Origin: an uncultured Collinsella sp.
GTDB lineage: Bacteria > Actinomycetota > Coriobacteriia > Coriobacteriales > Coriobacteriaceae
Direction: 5' to 3'
Length of the DNA stretch: 13,565 nucleotides
Assembly (NCBI GenBank): GCA_902465115.1
Contig: CABQMC010000020.1
Span: 1 to 13,565 of the forward strand
Shown here one piece after another: positions 1 through 6,471 of this stretch. The position numbers were made by a program, and so were the translations under genes. The number at the start of each line of letters is the position of its first letter. Positions within the stretch are counted from its first letter, which is position 1. The notes beneath the pieces were generated by a model. The model had not been told where the DNA came from, ran no database searches, and saw nothing but the letters and a program-made list of their open reading frames with translations.

Positions 1-63
1 CGGCGCGCCCTCGGCGCCGCCCGCACCGTTCGTGCCCGCCGCACTATTCATATCGATCGTCAA
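1..63 (-). CDS. Probable ECF transporter ATPase CbiO, N-terminal fragment (partial)
   Basis: The first codons of a minus-strand gene that runs off the left edge. Only about 21 codons are visible and they are Gly/Ala-rich (Met-Asn-Ser-Ala-Ala-Gly-Thr after an upstream Leu-Thr-Ile-Asp). No Walker motif or other domain is in view, so the identity rests on position alone. The gene lies 44 nt after cbiQ in the same direction, where the ATP-binding subunit of a CbiMNQO transporter normally sits. I chose TTG at 63 because a purine-rich ribosome site (AGGGAAGGG) sits about 7 nt upstream. An in-frame ATG at 51 is the alternative but would be about 19 nt from that site. The family would supply the ATPase that powers metal import. 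It could also be any unrelated downstream gene. Confidence 0.45.
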   Translation of the reverse strand, partial: MTIDMNSAAGTNGAGGAEGAP

Positions 64-107
64 AACGTCGCCCTTCCCTACTCACATCGACGGCTAGACC
101 GCCCGCG

Positions 108-944
108 CTACAGCACCGCGCACAACACGGCGAGCAGAACCACAACGACCGCGTAAACCGCATCGCGCCAGCCAAACCTGGCGCGCGCGGGAGCCGGATA
201 CGCACCGGCAAAGCCGCGGCAAAGCATGGCCTCGTCCATCGCGCGGCTGCATTTCATCGCCTTGATAAAGGTCATGCCCATGATACCCGCGATCGAATCG
301 GTACGCGAAAATCCCTCGGGCGCACGGCCAACGCTGCGCAGCATGACCGATTCGCACAGATTGTGCGCCGTACGACCCAGCACCTCGATGTGCTTGAGCG
401 CCATATCAAACGTAAAGATAACTTCGTCGGGTAGATGCAGCATCTTGAGCGCCGCCGACATGCGGCTCCACGTGAGGGTCCACGAAACGCCCAGCACCAG
501 CGACACATTAATGAAGGTCTTGAGCGCAATCTTGAGCATGGCGCCCGTAGCGGAAGCACCCAGCAGCAAGGCAGGCAGCGCCAAAACCACTGCGAGCCCC
601 GCGGCGCCAAGCGCCGGCACAAAGGTCGCGCGCAGCCCGCGTACGGGACGCACGGCAACGAGCACCAGCGCAATGGCCGCCATCAACATGAGGTACAGCG
701 GGCTTTGTGTCAGGCACACGCACAGGACGCAAACGAATATCCCCACCAGGCGCACCGGAGCCGAAACGCAAGAAAGGGCGCGGTCGACCATCGACCCGCC
801 CTCGTGCGCGCCTCCACCCAGGCGAACCCGCTCAAGCAGGCTCGCCAGGTGCAGGACGTTCTTTTGCATCACGCGATGACGAGCGCCCGTGGGCTCGTAT
901 CGCTCCTCGGCCGCAAGCCAGCTAGGCAGCTCGACCATCGCCAT
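108..944 (-). CDS. cbiQ: ECF transporter transmembrane (T) subunit CbiQ
   Basis: This 278-residue integral membrane protein is the T component that couples the ATPase to the substrate-binding CbiM in an energy-coupling-factor metal importer. The N-terminal 55 residues are hydrophilic. Hydrophobic segments follow at about 62-100, 107-131 and 138-158, with a last one at 261-278. Between them lies the cytoplasmic coupling region, with the two short Arg motifs typical of EcfT proteins: Leu-Arg-Ser near residue 203 and Cys-Arg-Gly at 242-244. The length fits the family. The start codon is preceded by AAGGAAAGCGGAG. The first 23 nt overlap the end of the cbiM gene, which implies translational coupling. 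Family assignment is firm. The metal, cobalt or nickel, cannot be read from this subunit. Confidence 0.9.
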   Translation of the reverse strand: MAMVELPSWLAAEERYEPTGARHRVMQKNVLHLASLLERVRLGGGAHEGGSMVDRALSCVSAPVRLVGIFVCVLCVCLTQSPLYLMLMAAIALVLVAVRPVRGLRATFVPALGAAGLAVVLALPALLLGASATGAMLKIALKTFINVSLVLGVSWTLTWSRMSAALKMLHLPDEVIFTFDMALKHIEVLGRTAHNLCESVMLRSVGRAPEGFSRTDSIAGIMGMTFIKAMKCSRAMDEAMLCRGFAGAYPAPARARFGWRDAVYAVVVVLLAVLCAVL

Positions 945-2007
945 GGGCTCCGCTTTCCTTGACCGTCAGCGAGATCAGACGGAATGCGATGGTGAGCACC
1001 GCCACGCCAATCACGCCGGACAGGATATACATGGCAGCCTGACCGGCAAAGCCGAGACCCTGCTCCTCGGAATAGGCCTGCAGGTAATCACCCGTAGGCA
1101 GAGCGTCGGCAAAGGTCGGGGTGTCGAGACCGACCGAAGCCTGCAGGCTGTCGTCACCAGCCTCCTGAACGGCGGTCGCGGCGCCCTCGGCGTCCCACTC
1201 GCCCCATGCGTCACCTGTGGCAAGCAAGCCGAGCGGCGTAGCCACGACAAGCACGGCAACCAAGATGAGCGTGGGGACCAGCGAGGTCTTCTTGGCAGCA
1301 GCGCCCTCGGCAGTAAGCTGGCCATCGACGGCCTCGGGCCCGACGATAACGCTCGGCGCCGTCTTCTTAATGAAACCGTAGATGGCGGCCGTCGCCACGC
1401 CCTCGATCACGCCGGCAACCAGCATATGCGGGATCAACATGGCCGGAATAGCCACGGACAGCGGGAAGGGGCAGTACAGCGGAGCACCCGAGGCGTTGGT
1501 GAAGAGCATCGGCTGAATACCGAACTCGATCGCCGCGCACAGGGCCGCCAGGCACAGGCCGACCCAGCCGCTTACGATGGCCGAAACCGAGGTGCCCCAG
1601 CTCTTGTCGTGCAAGCGGCTGTTGAGTGCACGGAACACGATAGCAGCGGCAAACGGCAGCACGAAGGCCATGTTAAAGCAGTTGGCGCCAAAGGACAGAA
1701 TGCCGCCGTCGCCAAACAGCAGCGCCTGCAGCGCCAGCGCGACCGAGACGGCAATGGCAGCAGCCTCGGGGCCCAGCAGCAGCGCGATGAGCGCGCCACC
1801 AACGGCGTGACCAGTGGTACCGCCGGGCAGCGGCACGTTGAACATCATGAGCAAGAAGGAGAATGCGGCGCAGATGCCCAGGAACGCCATGTGCTCGCGA
1901 TCGAGCGTGGCGCGCACCTTCTTGATGCAGTGAACCCAAACGGGCACCATCGCCACTGCCATGACGGCATCGGTCTGCGGGGACAGATAATTATCTGGAA
2001 TGTGCAT
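922..2007 (-). CDS. cbiM: Fused CbiM-CbiN (NikMN-type) metal-binding ECF subunit
   Basis: A 361-residue substrate-capture subunit of a cobalt/nickel ECF importer, located in the cytoplasmic membrane. It opens with Met-His-Ile-Pro, whose free amino end and His2 are metal ligands in CbiM/NikM proteins. A further ligand, His67, lies in Gly-Gly-Thr-Thr-Gly-His at exactly the position known from NikM. Residues 1-215 form the multi-helix CbiM domain. A hydrophilic linker follows. Residues 243-350 hold two more membrane helices around an extracytoplasmic loop containing Asp-Ala-Trp-Gly-Glu-Trp, the CbiN/PDGLE-type module, so M and N are fused in one chain. The ribosome site GGGAGG lies 5 nt before the ATG. 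It is first in the operon, overlapping cbiQ by 23 nt. A NikR-like inverted repeat upstream suggests nickel control; metal specificity remains open. Confidence 0.92.
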   Translation of the reverse strand: MHIPDNYLSPQTDAVMAVAMVPVWVHCIKKVRATLDREHMAFLGICAAFSFLLMMFNVPLPGGTTGHAVGGALIALLLGPEAAAIAVSVALALQALLFGDGGILSFGANCFNMAFVLPFAAAIVFRALNSRLHDKSWGTSVSAIVSGWVGLCLAALCAAIEFGIQPMLFTNASGAPLYCPFPLSVAIPAMLIPHMLVAGVIEGVATAAIYGFIKKTAPSVIVGPEAVDGQLTAEGAAAKKTSLVPTLILVAVLVVATPLGLLATGDAWGEWDAEGAATAVQEAGDDSLQASVGLDTPTFADALPTGDYLQAYSEEQGLGFAGQAAMYILSGVIGVAVLTIAFRLISLTVKESGAHGDGRAA

Positions 2008-2064
2008 GTACGCCTCCCGGTTGTCGGCGCACGGAATTGCAACGCCGCCTGAATCACCTTGTCA

Positions 2065-2092
2065 GTGTTACGTATTGTCATATTCGTAACAC
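2065..2092 (-). promoter_or_regulatory. NikR-like operator (28-nt inverted repeat) upstream of cbiM
   Basis: A perfect 8-bp inverted repeat, GTGTTACG and CGTAACAC, separated by 12 nt. Read as GTGTTAC-N14-GTAACAC it matches, from memory, the half-sites and spacing reported for NikR operators outside the enterobacteria. The 28-nt footprint also equals that of the classical GTATGA-N16-TCATAC site. It lies about 58 nt before the cbiM start and just downstream of the predicted transcription start, where a bound repressor would block transcription. No nikR gene is in the window. Confidence 0.65.
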
Positions 2093-2102
2093 GCCGCGGG
2101 CT

Positions 2103-2131
2103 ATCATAGCAAAACGGCGCGCTGCCGACAA
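2103..2131 (-). promoter_or_regulatory. Predicted sigma-70-type promoter of the cbiMNQO operon
   Basis: On the minus strand TTGTCG (2131-2126) and TATGAT (2108-2103) are separated by exactly 17 nt, with 4 of 6 and 5 of 6 consensus matches. Transcription would start near 2096, only a few bases before the NikR-like operator. The -35 hexamer lies largely in the loop of the hairpin assigned as the pheT terminator, so the two operons share this short junction. Confidence 0.5.
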
Positions 2132-2145
2132 AGCAGCACGCCGTT
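2111..2145 (-). terminator. Intrinsic terminator after pheT
   Basis: Minus-strand hairpin: AACGGCG pairs with CGCCGTT, then one mismatch, then GCTGC pairs with GCAGC around a 7-nt loop. Four U residues follow (2114-2111) before G and C interrupt. It begins 108 nt after the pheT stop codon. The short U tract makes it a moderate rather than a strong terminator. Confidence 0.6.
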
Positions 2146-2252
2146 ATGTAATGCGCGTGTCATATATGCAGGCTCAGCAGTGCCTTATACCGAGCATAGC
2201 AATCACGTAGGACTCGGCGGCAGCCACCGCTGGCCTATACCCAGCGCAAGCC

Positions 2253-4706
2253 CTAGCCGCGGACCTCGCCGTTTACGCCCTTGCACACCTTGGTGACGAT
2301 CTTCTGGTGCGCCTTCTCGACCTCTTCGCTGGTCAGCGTATGGTCGTCGGAGCGATACGTAAGCGCAAAGGCCATGGACTTCTTGCCCGCTCCGATGCGA
2401 ATGGGATCGCGGTAGACGTCGAACAGGCGCACGCCCTCGAGCAGCTTGCCGCCGGCGCTGGTAATGCGGCGCTCAAGATCCTCGCAGGTCACAGTGTTGT
2501 CGACCACGATAGCAAGGTCGTGCTCAACGGCCGGGTACTGCGAGAACTCGCGGTAGTTCTCCTGATTGCGGGCGCCCTTAATCAGCTTGTCCAGGTCGAG
2601 CTCAAAGGCAACGACGACCTCGTCGATGCCCATCGCCTCGCGCGCCTCGGGGTGAATCTCGCCGACCCAGCCCAGCACAGTGCCGCCGGACAGAACCTCG
2701 GCAGCACGACCCGGCTGCAGGAAGGCATAGCCCTCGCCCTCGACGGGACGGAAGCGAACCTTCTCGATGCGCAGCTGGGCAAGCAGCTCCTCGACAATGC
2801 CCTTGCCAAAGAAGAAGCGCAGCTTGCGGTACTTCATGTTCCAGGACTGCTCGCTCCACTGGCCCGAGAGCACACCCGCCACGGACTTGGTCTCCTTGGG
2901 CAGGCTGGCGTTCTCGCGACCGTGGAACAGGCTGCCGACCTCGTACAGGTGCACGTTGGGCGTACCGTGCGCCTCGTTGTAGGCCACGGACTGCAGCAGG
3001 CCCGGCAGCAGCGAACGACGCATCTCGGTCTGCTCGGCTACCAGCGGGTTCATGAGCACCACGGGGCAACCGCGGCCCTCGGTGGGCATACCGATCTTCT
3101 CCAGGTCACCCGGGGCGGCAAAGCCGAAAGTCGTGGTCTCGTTGAGGCCGCAGGCGCGCAGGATCTCGCCGACCTTACGGGTGAGCTTCTGCTCGCGGGT
3201 CAGGCCGCCAATGTGGTTCTTGGCAGCCGGGATGGTCGCCGTCACGCGGCCCATGCCCCACAGGCGCAGGACCTCCTCGATCAGGTCAATCTCGCGCGGC
3301 AGGTCGGGGCGGAAGCTCGGCGGGGTAACCATAAAGTCTTCGCCGTCGCGCTCGACGGTGCAGCCCAGGCGGGTGAGCGAGCGCTCGATAAAGTCGGACT
3401 CGATGTCGGCACCGCAGATGGCGTGCACGCGGGCCAGGCGCAGCTTGATGCTGTCGATGGTCTTGGGCGCGGGGAACACGTCCACATAGCCGGGGGCGAC
3501 CTCGCCGCCGGCGATCTCCTCAATCAGCGCGCAGGCAATGTCGGCAACATCCACGCAGCCGGTCTCGTCAACCTGGCGCTCAAAGCGAATGGAGGCGTCG
3601 GAGATCAGCGACAGATCGCGGCTGGTGTGCGAGGTGCGACCGGCGTTGAAGCAGGCGCTCTCGACCATCACATCGACGGTATCGTCCTCGATCTCGGAAT
3701 CCATGCCGCCCATAACGCCGGCCAACGCCACAGGGCGCTCGCCGTCGGTGATGAGGCCCATGCCGGCATCGAGCACACGCTCCTCGCCGTCGAGCGTCGT
3801 GAACTTCTCGTCCTGCTGGGCGGCGCGAACCACCACGCGGCGCCTGCCATCGCGCTCGGCAAAGGTGTCCAGGTCAAAGGCGTGCAGCGGCTGACCGGTG
3901 AGCATCATCACATAGTTGGTGATGTCGACGATATTGTTGTGCGGGCGCACGCCCAGGGCGTTAAGGCGCTTGACCATCCAGTCGGGCGACGGGCCGACCT
4001 TCACGTTGCGCACGATGCGGGCGACGTAGCGGTCGCACAGGCCCTCGTCGGCAATCTCGACGGAAAGCTCGTCGTCGGTCGCGCGGCCGGTCTCCGCCTT
4101 GATAGCGGGCAGCTCAACGTGGAAATCGCGGTCGAAGATGGCACCGGTCTCGCGGGCCATGCCGATCATGGACAGGCAGTCGGGGCGGTTGGGCGTGATC
4201 TCGCAGTCGAGCACGGTATCACTCGAGCCCACGTACTCGGCAAACGGCATGCCGCAGGGCGTATCCTCGGGCAGGATCATAATGCCGGAGTGGTCGCCGC
4301 CCAGGCCGAGCTCGCGCGCGGAGCAGTTCATGCCCATGGACACGACGCCGCGAAGCTTGCTCTTCTTGATCTTGACGTCGCCGGGCAGGACAGCGCCGAT
4401 CATGGCCGTGACGATGTGGTCACCGGCCTCGAAGTTCTGCGCGCCGCAGACGATCTGCAGCGGAGCGGGGTTGCCGTCGGCGTCGAGGTTCTTGTCACCC
4501 ACGTCGACCGAGCACACATACATGTGGTCGCTATCGGGGTGCGGGGTCTTGGTGAGCACCTGGGCGGTCACCACGTGGTCGAAGGACTCGCCCACGGTGT
4601 CGATCGCCTCGACCTCGGTGCCGGTACGGATATATTCGTCCGAAAGGGTCTTGGGATCCTCCGGAATATCGATCATGGTCTTGAGCCAGTCGTAAGAAAC
4701 ACGCAT
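2253..4706 (-). CDS. pheT: Phenylalanine--tRNA ligase beta subunit
   Basis: An 817-residue subunit of the cytoplasmic alpha2-beta2 enzyme that charges tRNA-Phe; full length for bacterial PheT. It starts Met-Arg-Val-Ser-Tyr-Asp-Trp-Leu. A tRNA-binding (EMAP/OB) domain spans about 39-150. The conserved Thr-Pro-Asn-Arg-Pro-Asp-Cys-Leu-Ser lies at 171-179. The B3/B4 editing domain follows at about 210-390, then the B5 domain with Arg-Pro-Asp-Leu-Pro-Arg-Glu-Ile-Asp-Leu-Ile-Glu-Glu. A core catalytic-like domain comes next. The last 95 residues form the FDX-ACB anticodon-binding domain (Tyr-Pro-Ala-Val-Glu-His-Asp-Leu-Ala). The start is set by AAAGGAGAG 4 nt upstream of ATG. It lies 184 nt downstream of pheS, an unusually wide gap, and is presumably co-transcribed from the T-box-controlled promoter. 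No internal damage is visible. Confidence 0.97.
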   Translation of the reverse strand: MRVSYDWLKTMIDIPEDPKTLSDEYIRTGTEVEAIDTVGESFDHVVTAQVLTKTPHPDSDHMYVCSVDVGDKNLDADGNPAPLQIVCGAQNFEAGDHIVTAMIGAVLPGDVKIKKSKLRGVVSMGMNCSARELGLGGDHSGIMILPEDTPCGMPFAEYVGSSDTVLDCEITPNRPDCLSMIGMARETGAIFDRDFHVELPAIKAETGRATDDELSVEIADEGLCDRYVARIVRNVKVGPSPDWMVKRLNALGVRPHNNIVDITNYVMMLTGQPLHAFDLDTFAERDGRRRVVVRAAQQDEKFTTLDGEERVLDAGMGLITDGERPVALAGVMGGMDSEIEDDTVDVMVESACFNAGRTSHTSRDLSLISDASIRFERQVDETGCVDVADIACALIEEIAGGEVAPGYVDVFPAPKTIDSIKLRLARVHAICGADIESDFIERSLTRLGCTVERDGEDFMVTPPSFRPDLPREIDLIEEVLRLWGMGRVTATIPAAKNHIGGLTREQKLTRKVGEILRACGLNETTTFGFAAPGDLEKIGMPTEGRGCPVVLMNPLVAEQTEMRRSLLPGLLQSVAYNEAHGTPNVHLYEVGSLFHGRENASLPKETKSVAGVLSGQWSEQSWNMKYRKLRFFFGKGIVEELLAQLRIEKVRFRPVEGEGYAFLQPGRAAEVLSGGTVLGWVGEIHPEAREAMGIDEVVVAFELDLDKLIKGARNQENYREFSQYPAVEHDLAIVVDNTVTCEDLERRITSAGGKLLEGVRLFDVYRDPIRIGAGKKSMAFALTYRSDDHTLTSEEVEKAHQKIVTKVCKGVNGEVRG

Positions 4707-4715
4707 CTAGCTCTC

Positions 4716-4730
4716 CTTTCATACTGAAAG
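4716..4730 (-). promoter_or_regulatory. Small hairpin touching the pheT ribosome-binding site
   Basis: CTTTCA and TGAAAG form a perfect 6-bp stem with a 3-nt loop on the minus strand. The right arm includes the first bases of the Shine-Dalgarno run AAAGGAGAG (4719-4711) of pheT; GGAGAG itself stays outside the stem. It might modestly tune pheT translation. A regulatory role is inference only. Confidence 0.35.
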
Positions 4731-4786
4731 CCTGCGAAGAGATGCAGGTGGAAACTTCAACTTTGTGAACATTCCTTACAAAACGA

Positions 4787-4885
4787 GGGTTGTCCAAGTG
4801 CGGCAGATCGGCCCGAAAGAGGAGCGCCACGTACTTTGGTACGCAAGCGACGAATGAGCGCCGAAGTGCCGTGCTTGGGCAAGCC
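4787..4885. repeat. 99-bp imperfect palindromic element between pheS and pheT
   Basis: The two 25-nt ends (4787-4811 and 4861-4885) are inverted repeats with 19 of 25 matching positions. The matching blocks include CCAAG, CGGCA and TCGG. The centre holds a perfect 5-bp stem, CGTAC/GTACG, at 4830-4843. The element fills most of the 184-nt gap and ends 5 nt from the pheS stop codon. It has no U tract in either direction, so a simple terminator is unlikely. Size and architecture suggest a dispersed intergenic repeat of MITE or REP type. Its termini partly resemble those of the element at 8183-8281. Confidence 0.55.
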
Positions 4886-4890
4886 GCAGC

Positions 4891-5967
4891 CTAGAACTGA
4901 TTCAAGAAGCGCATATCGCCAGTCATGAGAGTTCTGAGGTCGGGCAGGTCGTAGCGCAGTGCCGCGACGCGCTCGGCGCCAATGCCAAAGGCGAAGCCGG
5001 TATACTTCTCGGGGTCGATGCCGCAGTTGATCAGGACGTTGGGGTCGACCATGCCGCAGCCCAAGATCTCGATCCAGCCGCTGTGCTTGCAGAAGTTGCA
5101 GCCCTTGCCGCCGCAGACGTGGCAGCTCACGTCCACCTCGCAGCTCGGCTCGGTGAAGGGGAAGAAGTGCGGACGGTAGCGCGTCTTGCGGTCCTCGCCA
5201 AACATGCACTTAACAAAGTAGTCGAGCGTGCCCTTCAGGTCGCCAAAGGTGATACCCTCGTCGACGACCAGGCCTTCGATCTGGTTGAACTGCGGCAGGT
5301 GGCAGGCGTCGGCCGTGTCGGGACGGTAGACGGTGCCCGGGCAGATCATGTAGATGGGCGGCTTCTGCGACTCCATGGTGTGAATCTGCACGCCCGAAGT
5401 CTGGGTGCGCAGCAGCACGTCGGACTCGCCATGGGCGTGAGCCTCGGGGTGCGCGACGCTGCCGGGGTTGTTATCGACCACGTAGAAGGTATCGCGGGCC
5501 GAGCGGCTCGGGTGATCCATGGGGGCGTTGAGCGCAGTGAAGTTGTAGTAGGAAGTATCGACCATGGGGCCGGACTCGACGGTGTAGCCGATGCCGCAGA
5601 AGATGTCCTCGGCCTCCTCGATGATCTGCTTGATCAGGTGCTGGTGACCGATCTGCGGACGGATGCCCGGCAGCGTGATGTCGACGGCCTCGTGCTCGAG
5701 TGTGTGCTTGAGGGCGGCGGCCTTCATCTCGGTGGTGCGCTCGTCGAGCATGCCCTCGATCAGCTGGCGCATCTCGTTGGCGCGCTTGCCCATCATGGGA
5801 CGATCCTCGGGAGCGAGCTTGCCCATCATGCGCATCAGGCCGGTGATACGGCCTTTGCGACCGAGCAGCTCAACGCGCGCAGCCTCGAGCTTGGCGGCGT
5901 CGTCGGCGCTAGTGACGAGCTCCTTGGCCTCTTCCTCGAGTTTGACCAGATCATCAATCAGACTCAT
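4891..5967 (-). CDS. pheS: Phenylalanine--tRNA ligase alpha subunit
   Basis: The 358-residue catalytic subunit of class II phenylalanyl-tRNA synthetase. A coiled N-terminal arm (about 1-95) for tRNA contact precedes the catalytic core. Class II signatures are visible: His-Pro-Ser-Arg-Ser-Ala-Arg-Asp-Thr-Phe, then Arg-Thr-Gln-Thr-Ser-Gly-Val-Gln, then Thr-Val-Tyr-Arg-Pro-Asp-Thr, then the Phe-pocket stretch Gly-Phe-Ala-Phe-Gly-Ile-Gly-Ala-Glu-Arg. A four-Cys insert (Cys-His-Val-Cys ... Cys-Asn-Phe-Cys) before Trp-Ile-Glu-Ile-Leu occurs in many bacterial PheS proteins. The open frame extends upstream to 6150, but that stretch crosses the T-box terminator. The true start is ATG at 5967, preceded by AAAGGGAAG and giving the family-typical Met-Ser-Leu-Ile-Asp-Asp-Leu. 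Expression should rise when uncharged tRNA-Phe accumulates. Confidence 0.97.
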   Translation of the reverse strand: MSLIDDLVKLEEEAKELVTSADDAAKLEAARVELLGRKGRITGLMRMMGKLAPEDRPMMGKRANEMRQLIEGMLDERTTEMKAAALKHTLEHEAVDITLPGIRPQIGHQHLIKQIIEEAEDIFCGIGYTVESGPMVDTSYYNFTALNAPMDHPSRSARDTFYVVDNNPGSVAHPEAHAHGESDVLLRTQTSGVQIHTMESQKPPIYMICPGTVYRPDTADACHLPQFNQIEGLVVDEGITFGDLKGTLDYFVKCMFGEDRKTRYRPHFFPFTEPSCEVDVSCHVCGGKGCNFCKHSGWIEILGCGMVDPNVLINCGIDPEKYTGFAFGIGAERVAALRYDLPDLRTLMTGDMRFLNQF

Positions 5968-5986
5968 GTCTTCCCTTTCGTCTCTC

Positions 5987-6037
5987 GCGCATCTCGCTTG
6001 CCGGGGCGGCTGACGCCGCCCGATGCTGCAGATGCGC
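5987..6037 (-). other. Second stem-loop in the pheS 5' untranslated region
   Basis: This sits between the T-box terminator and the pheS ribosome site. GCGCATCT and AGATGCGC form a perfect 8-bp outer stem (5987-5994 with 6030-6037). Inside it GGGCGGC and GCCGCCC form a perfect 7-bp stem with a 4-nt loop (6004-6021). No U tract follows. In the read-through mRNA this structure would end about 10 nt before the Shine-Dalgarno. It may protect the 5' end or affect initiation; the function is not known. Confidence 0.5.
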
Positions 6038-6053
6038 GGCCCGGTTCGGTAAC

Positions 6054-6092
6054 AAAAAACCGCCCTCGGGCATGTGCATTGCCCAAGGACGG
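6054..6092 (-). terminator. T-box-controlled terminator of the pheST leader
   Basis: Minus-strand CCGTCCTTGGGC pairs with GCCCGAGGGCGG (12 positions including G-U and one mismatch) around a 9-nt loop, followed by six U residues (6059-6054). It follows the T-box sequence directly, and its 5' arm lies where the competing antiterminator would take up bases. This is the classical decision terminator of a transcriptional T-box. Confidence 0.93.
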
Positions 6093-6338
6093 TTAAATTC
6101 CGCGGTACCACCTTGTTTGACCCGGCGGATGTCTGGCCCGCCGCGCCCACTCTGCGCCTCTTGTCGCGAGGCTCACGGCTTCCCTACTGGGGCTTTGCTG
6201 CCACTGGCCGCGCGCCCGTTGAGGTCGCTGCTCGGGAGTGAACGCTTAGCCCTTGCCACCGCAGGAAGGCTTGCAGCCCATGACCTTCCCTCTCTTGCCG
6301 GCGACACGGCGGGCAAAACCCTCTCCGTCAACGCATTG
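6054..6338 (-). ncRNA. T-box riboswitch leader controlling pheS-pheT (tRNA-Phe sensing)
   Basis: The minus-strand leader carries the diagnostic T-box sequence GGTGGTACCGCGG (6112-6100), preceded by AACAA and followed at once by the terminator ending at 6054. Uncharged tRNA pairs its acceptor end with the T-box bulge and favours the antiterminator. Stem I is less certain. CGTTG (6333-6329) can pair with CAGCG (6230-6226) at its base. Purine-rich GGAGAGGG resembles the 5' kink-turn strand. A TTC triplet at 6242-6240, followed by a purine, is the best specifier candidate and is a Phe codon, as expected for this operon. The 5' end is approximate. Confidence 0.9.
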
Positions 6339-6344
6339 GGCTAT

Positions 6345-6353
6345 AGGATAACA
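6345..6353 (-). promoter_or_regulatory. Possible extended -10 promoter for the pheS T-box leader
   Basis: On the minus strand TGTTATCCT forms an extended -10 element (TG-N-TATCCT). No convincing -35 hexamer lies 16-18 nt upstream. Its position, a few bases before the inferred base of T-box Stem I, is right for the leader start. Confidence 0.35.
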
Positions 6354-6471
6354 CATTTCGCGAGCGCATCGCCGCGTTCCGTTTTGTTCGCGCTGGGTAC
6401 AAGGCAGGTAGCTGTGCAAACTGGCCGCGCACCCGTCTGCGGCGCTCGGCCTGCGAGATTAAGGATACGGT

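Noticed and set aside
2181..2245. Imperfect direct repeat of a TATAC-containing 15-mer (2181-2195 and 2231-2245)
   Set aside because: Only 12 of 15 positions match and no further copies or promoter context are seen; this is likely chance.
2307..4727. An 806-residue open frame on the plus strand across pheT
   Set aside because: It is the antisense shadow of pheT, a common effect in high-GC DNA. Its sequence has no family motifs, while the opposite strand encodes complete PheT.
4719..4772. 17-codon frame in the pheS-pheT gap, considered as a leader peptide
   Set aside because: The AAGGA directly abuts its ATG with no spacer. It has only two Phe codons and is not followed by an attenuator.
5968..6150. 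N-terminal extension of pheS by 61 codons
   Set aside because: The extension crosses the T-box terminator hairpin and lacks a ribosome site. The ATG at 5967 has one and matches the family start.
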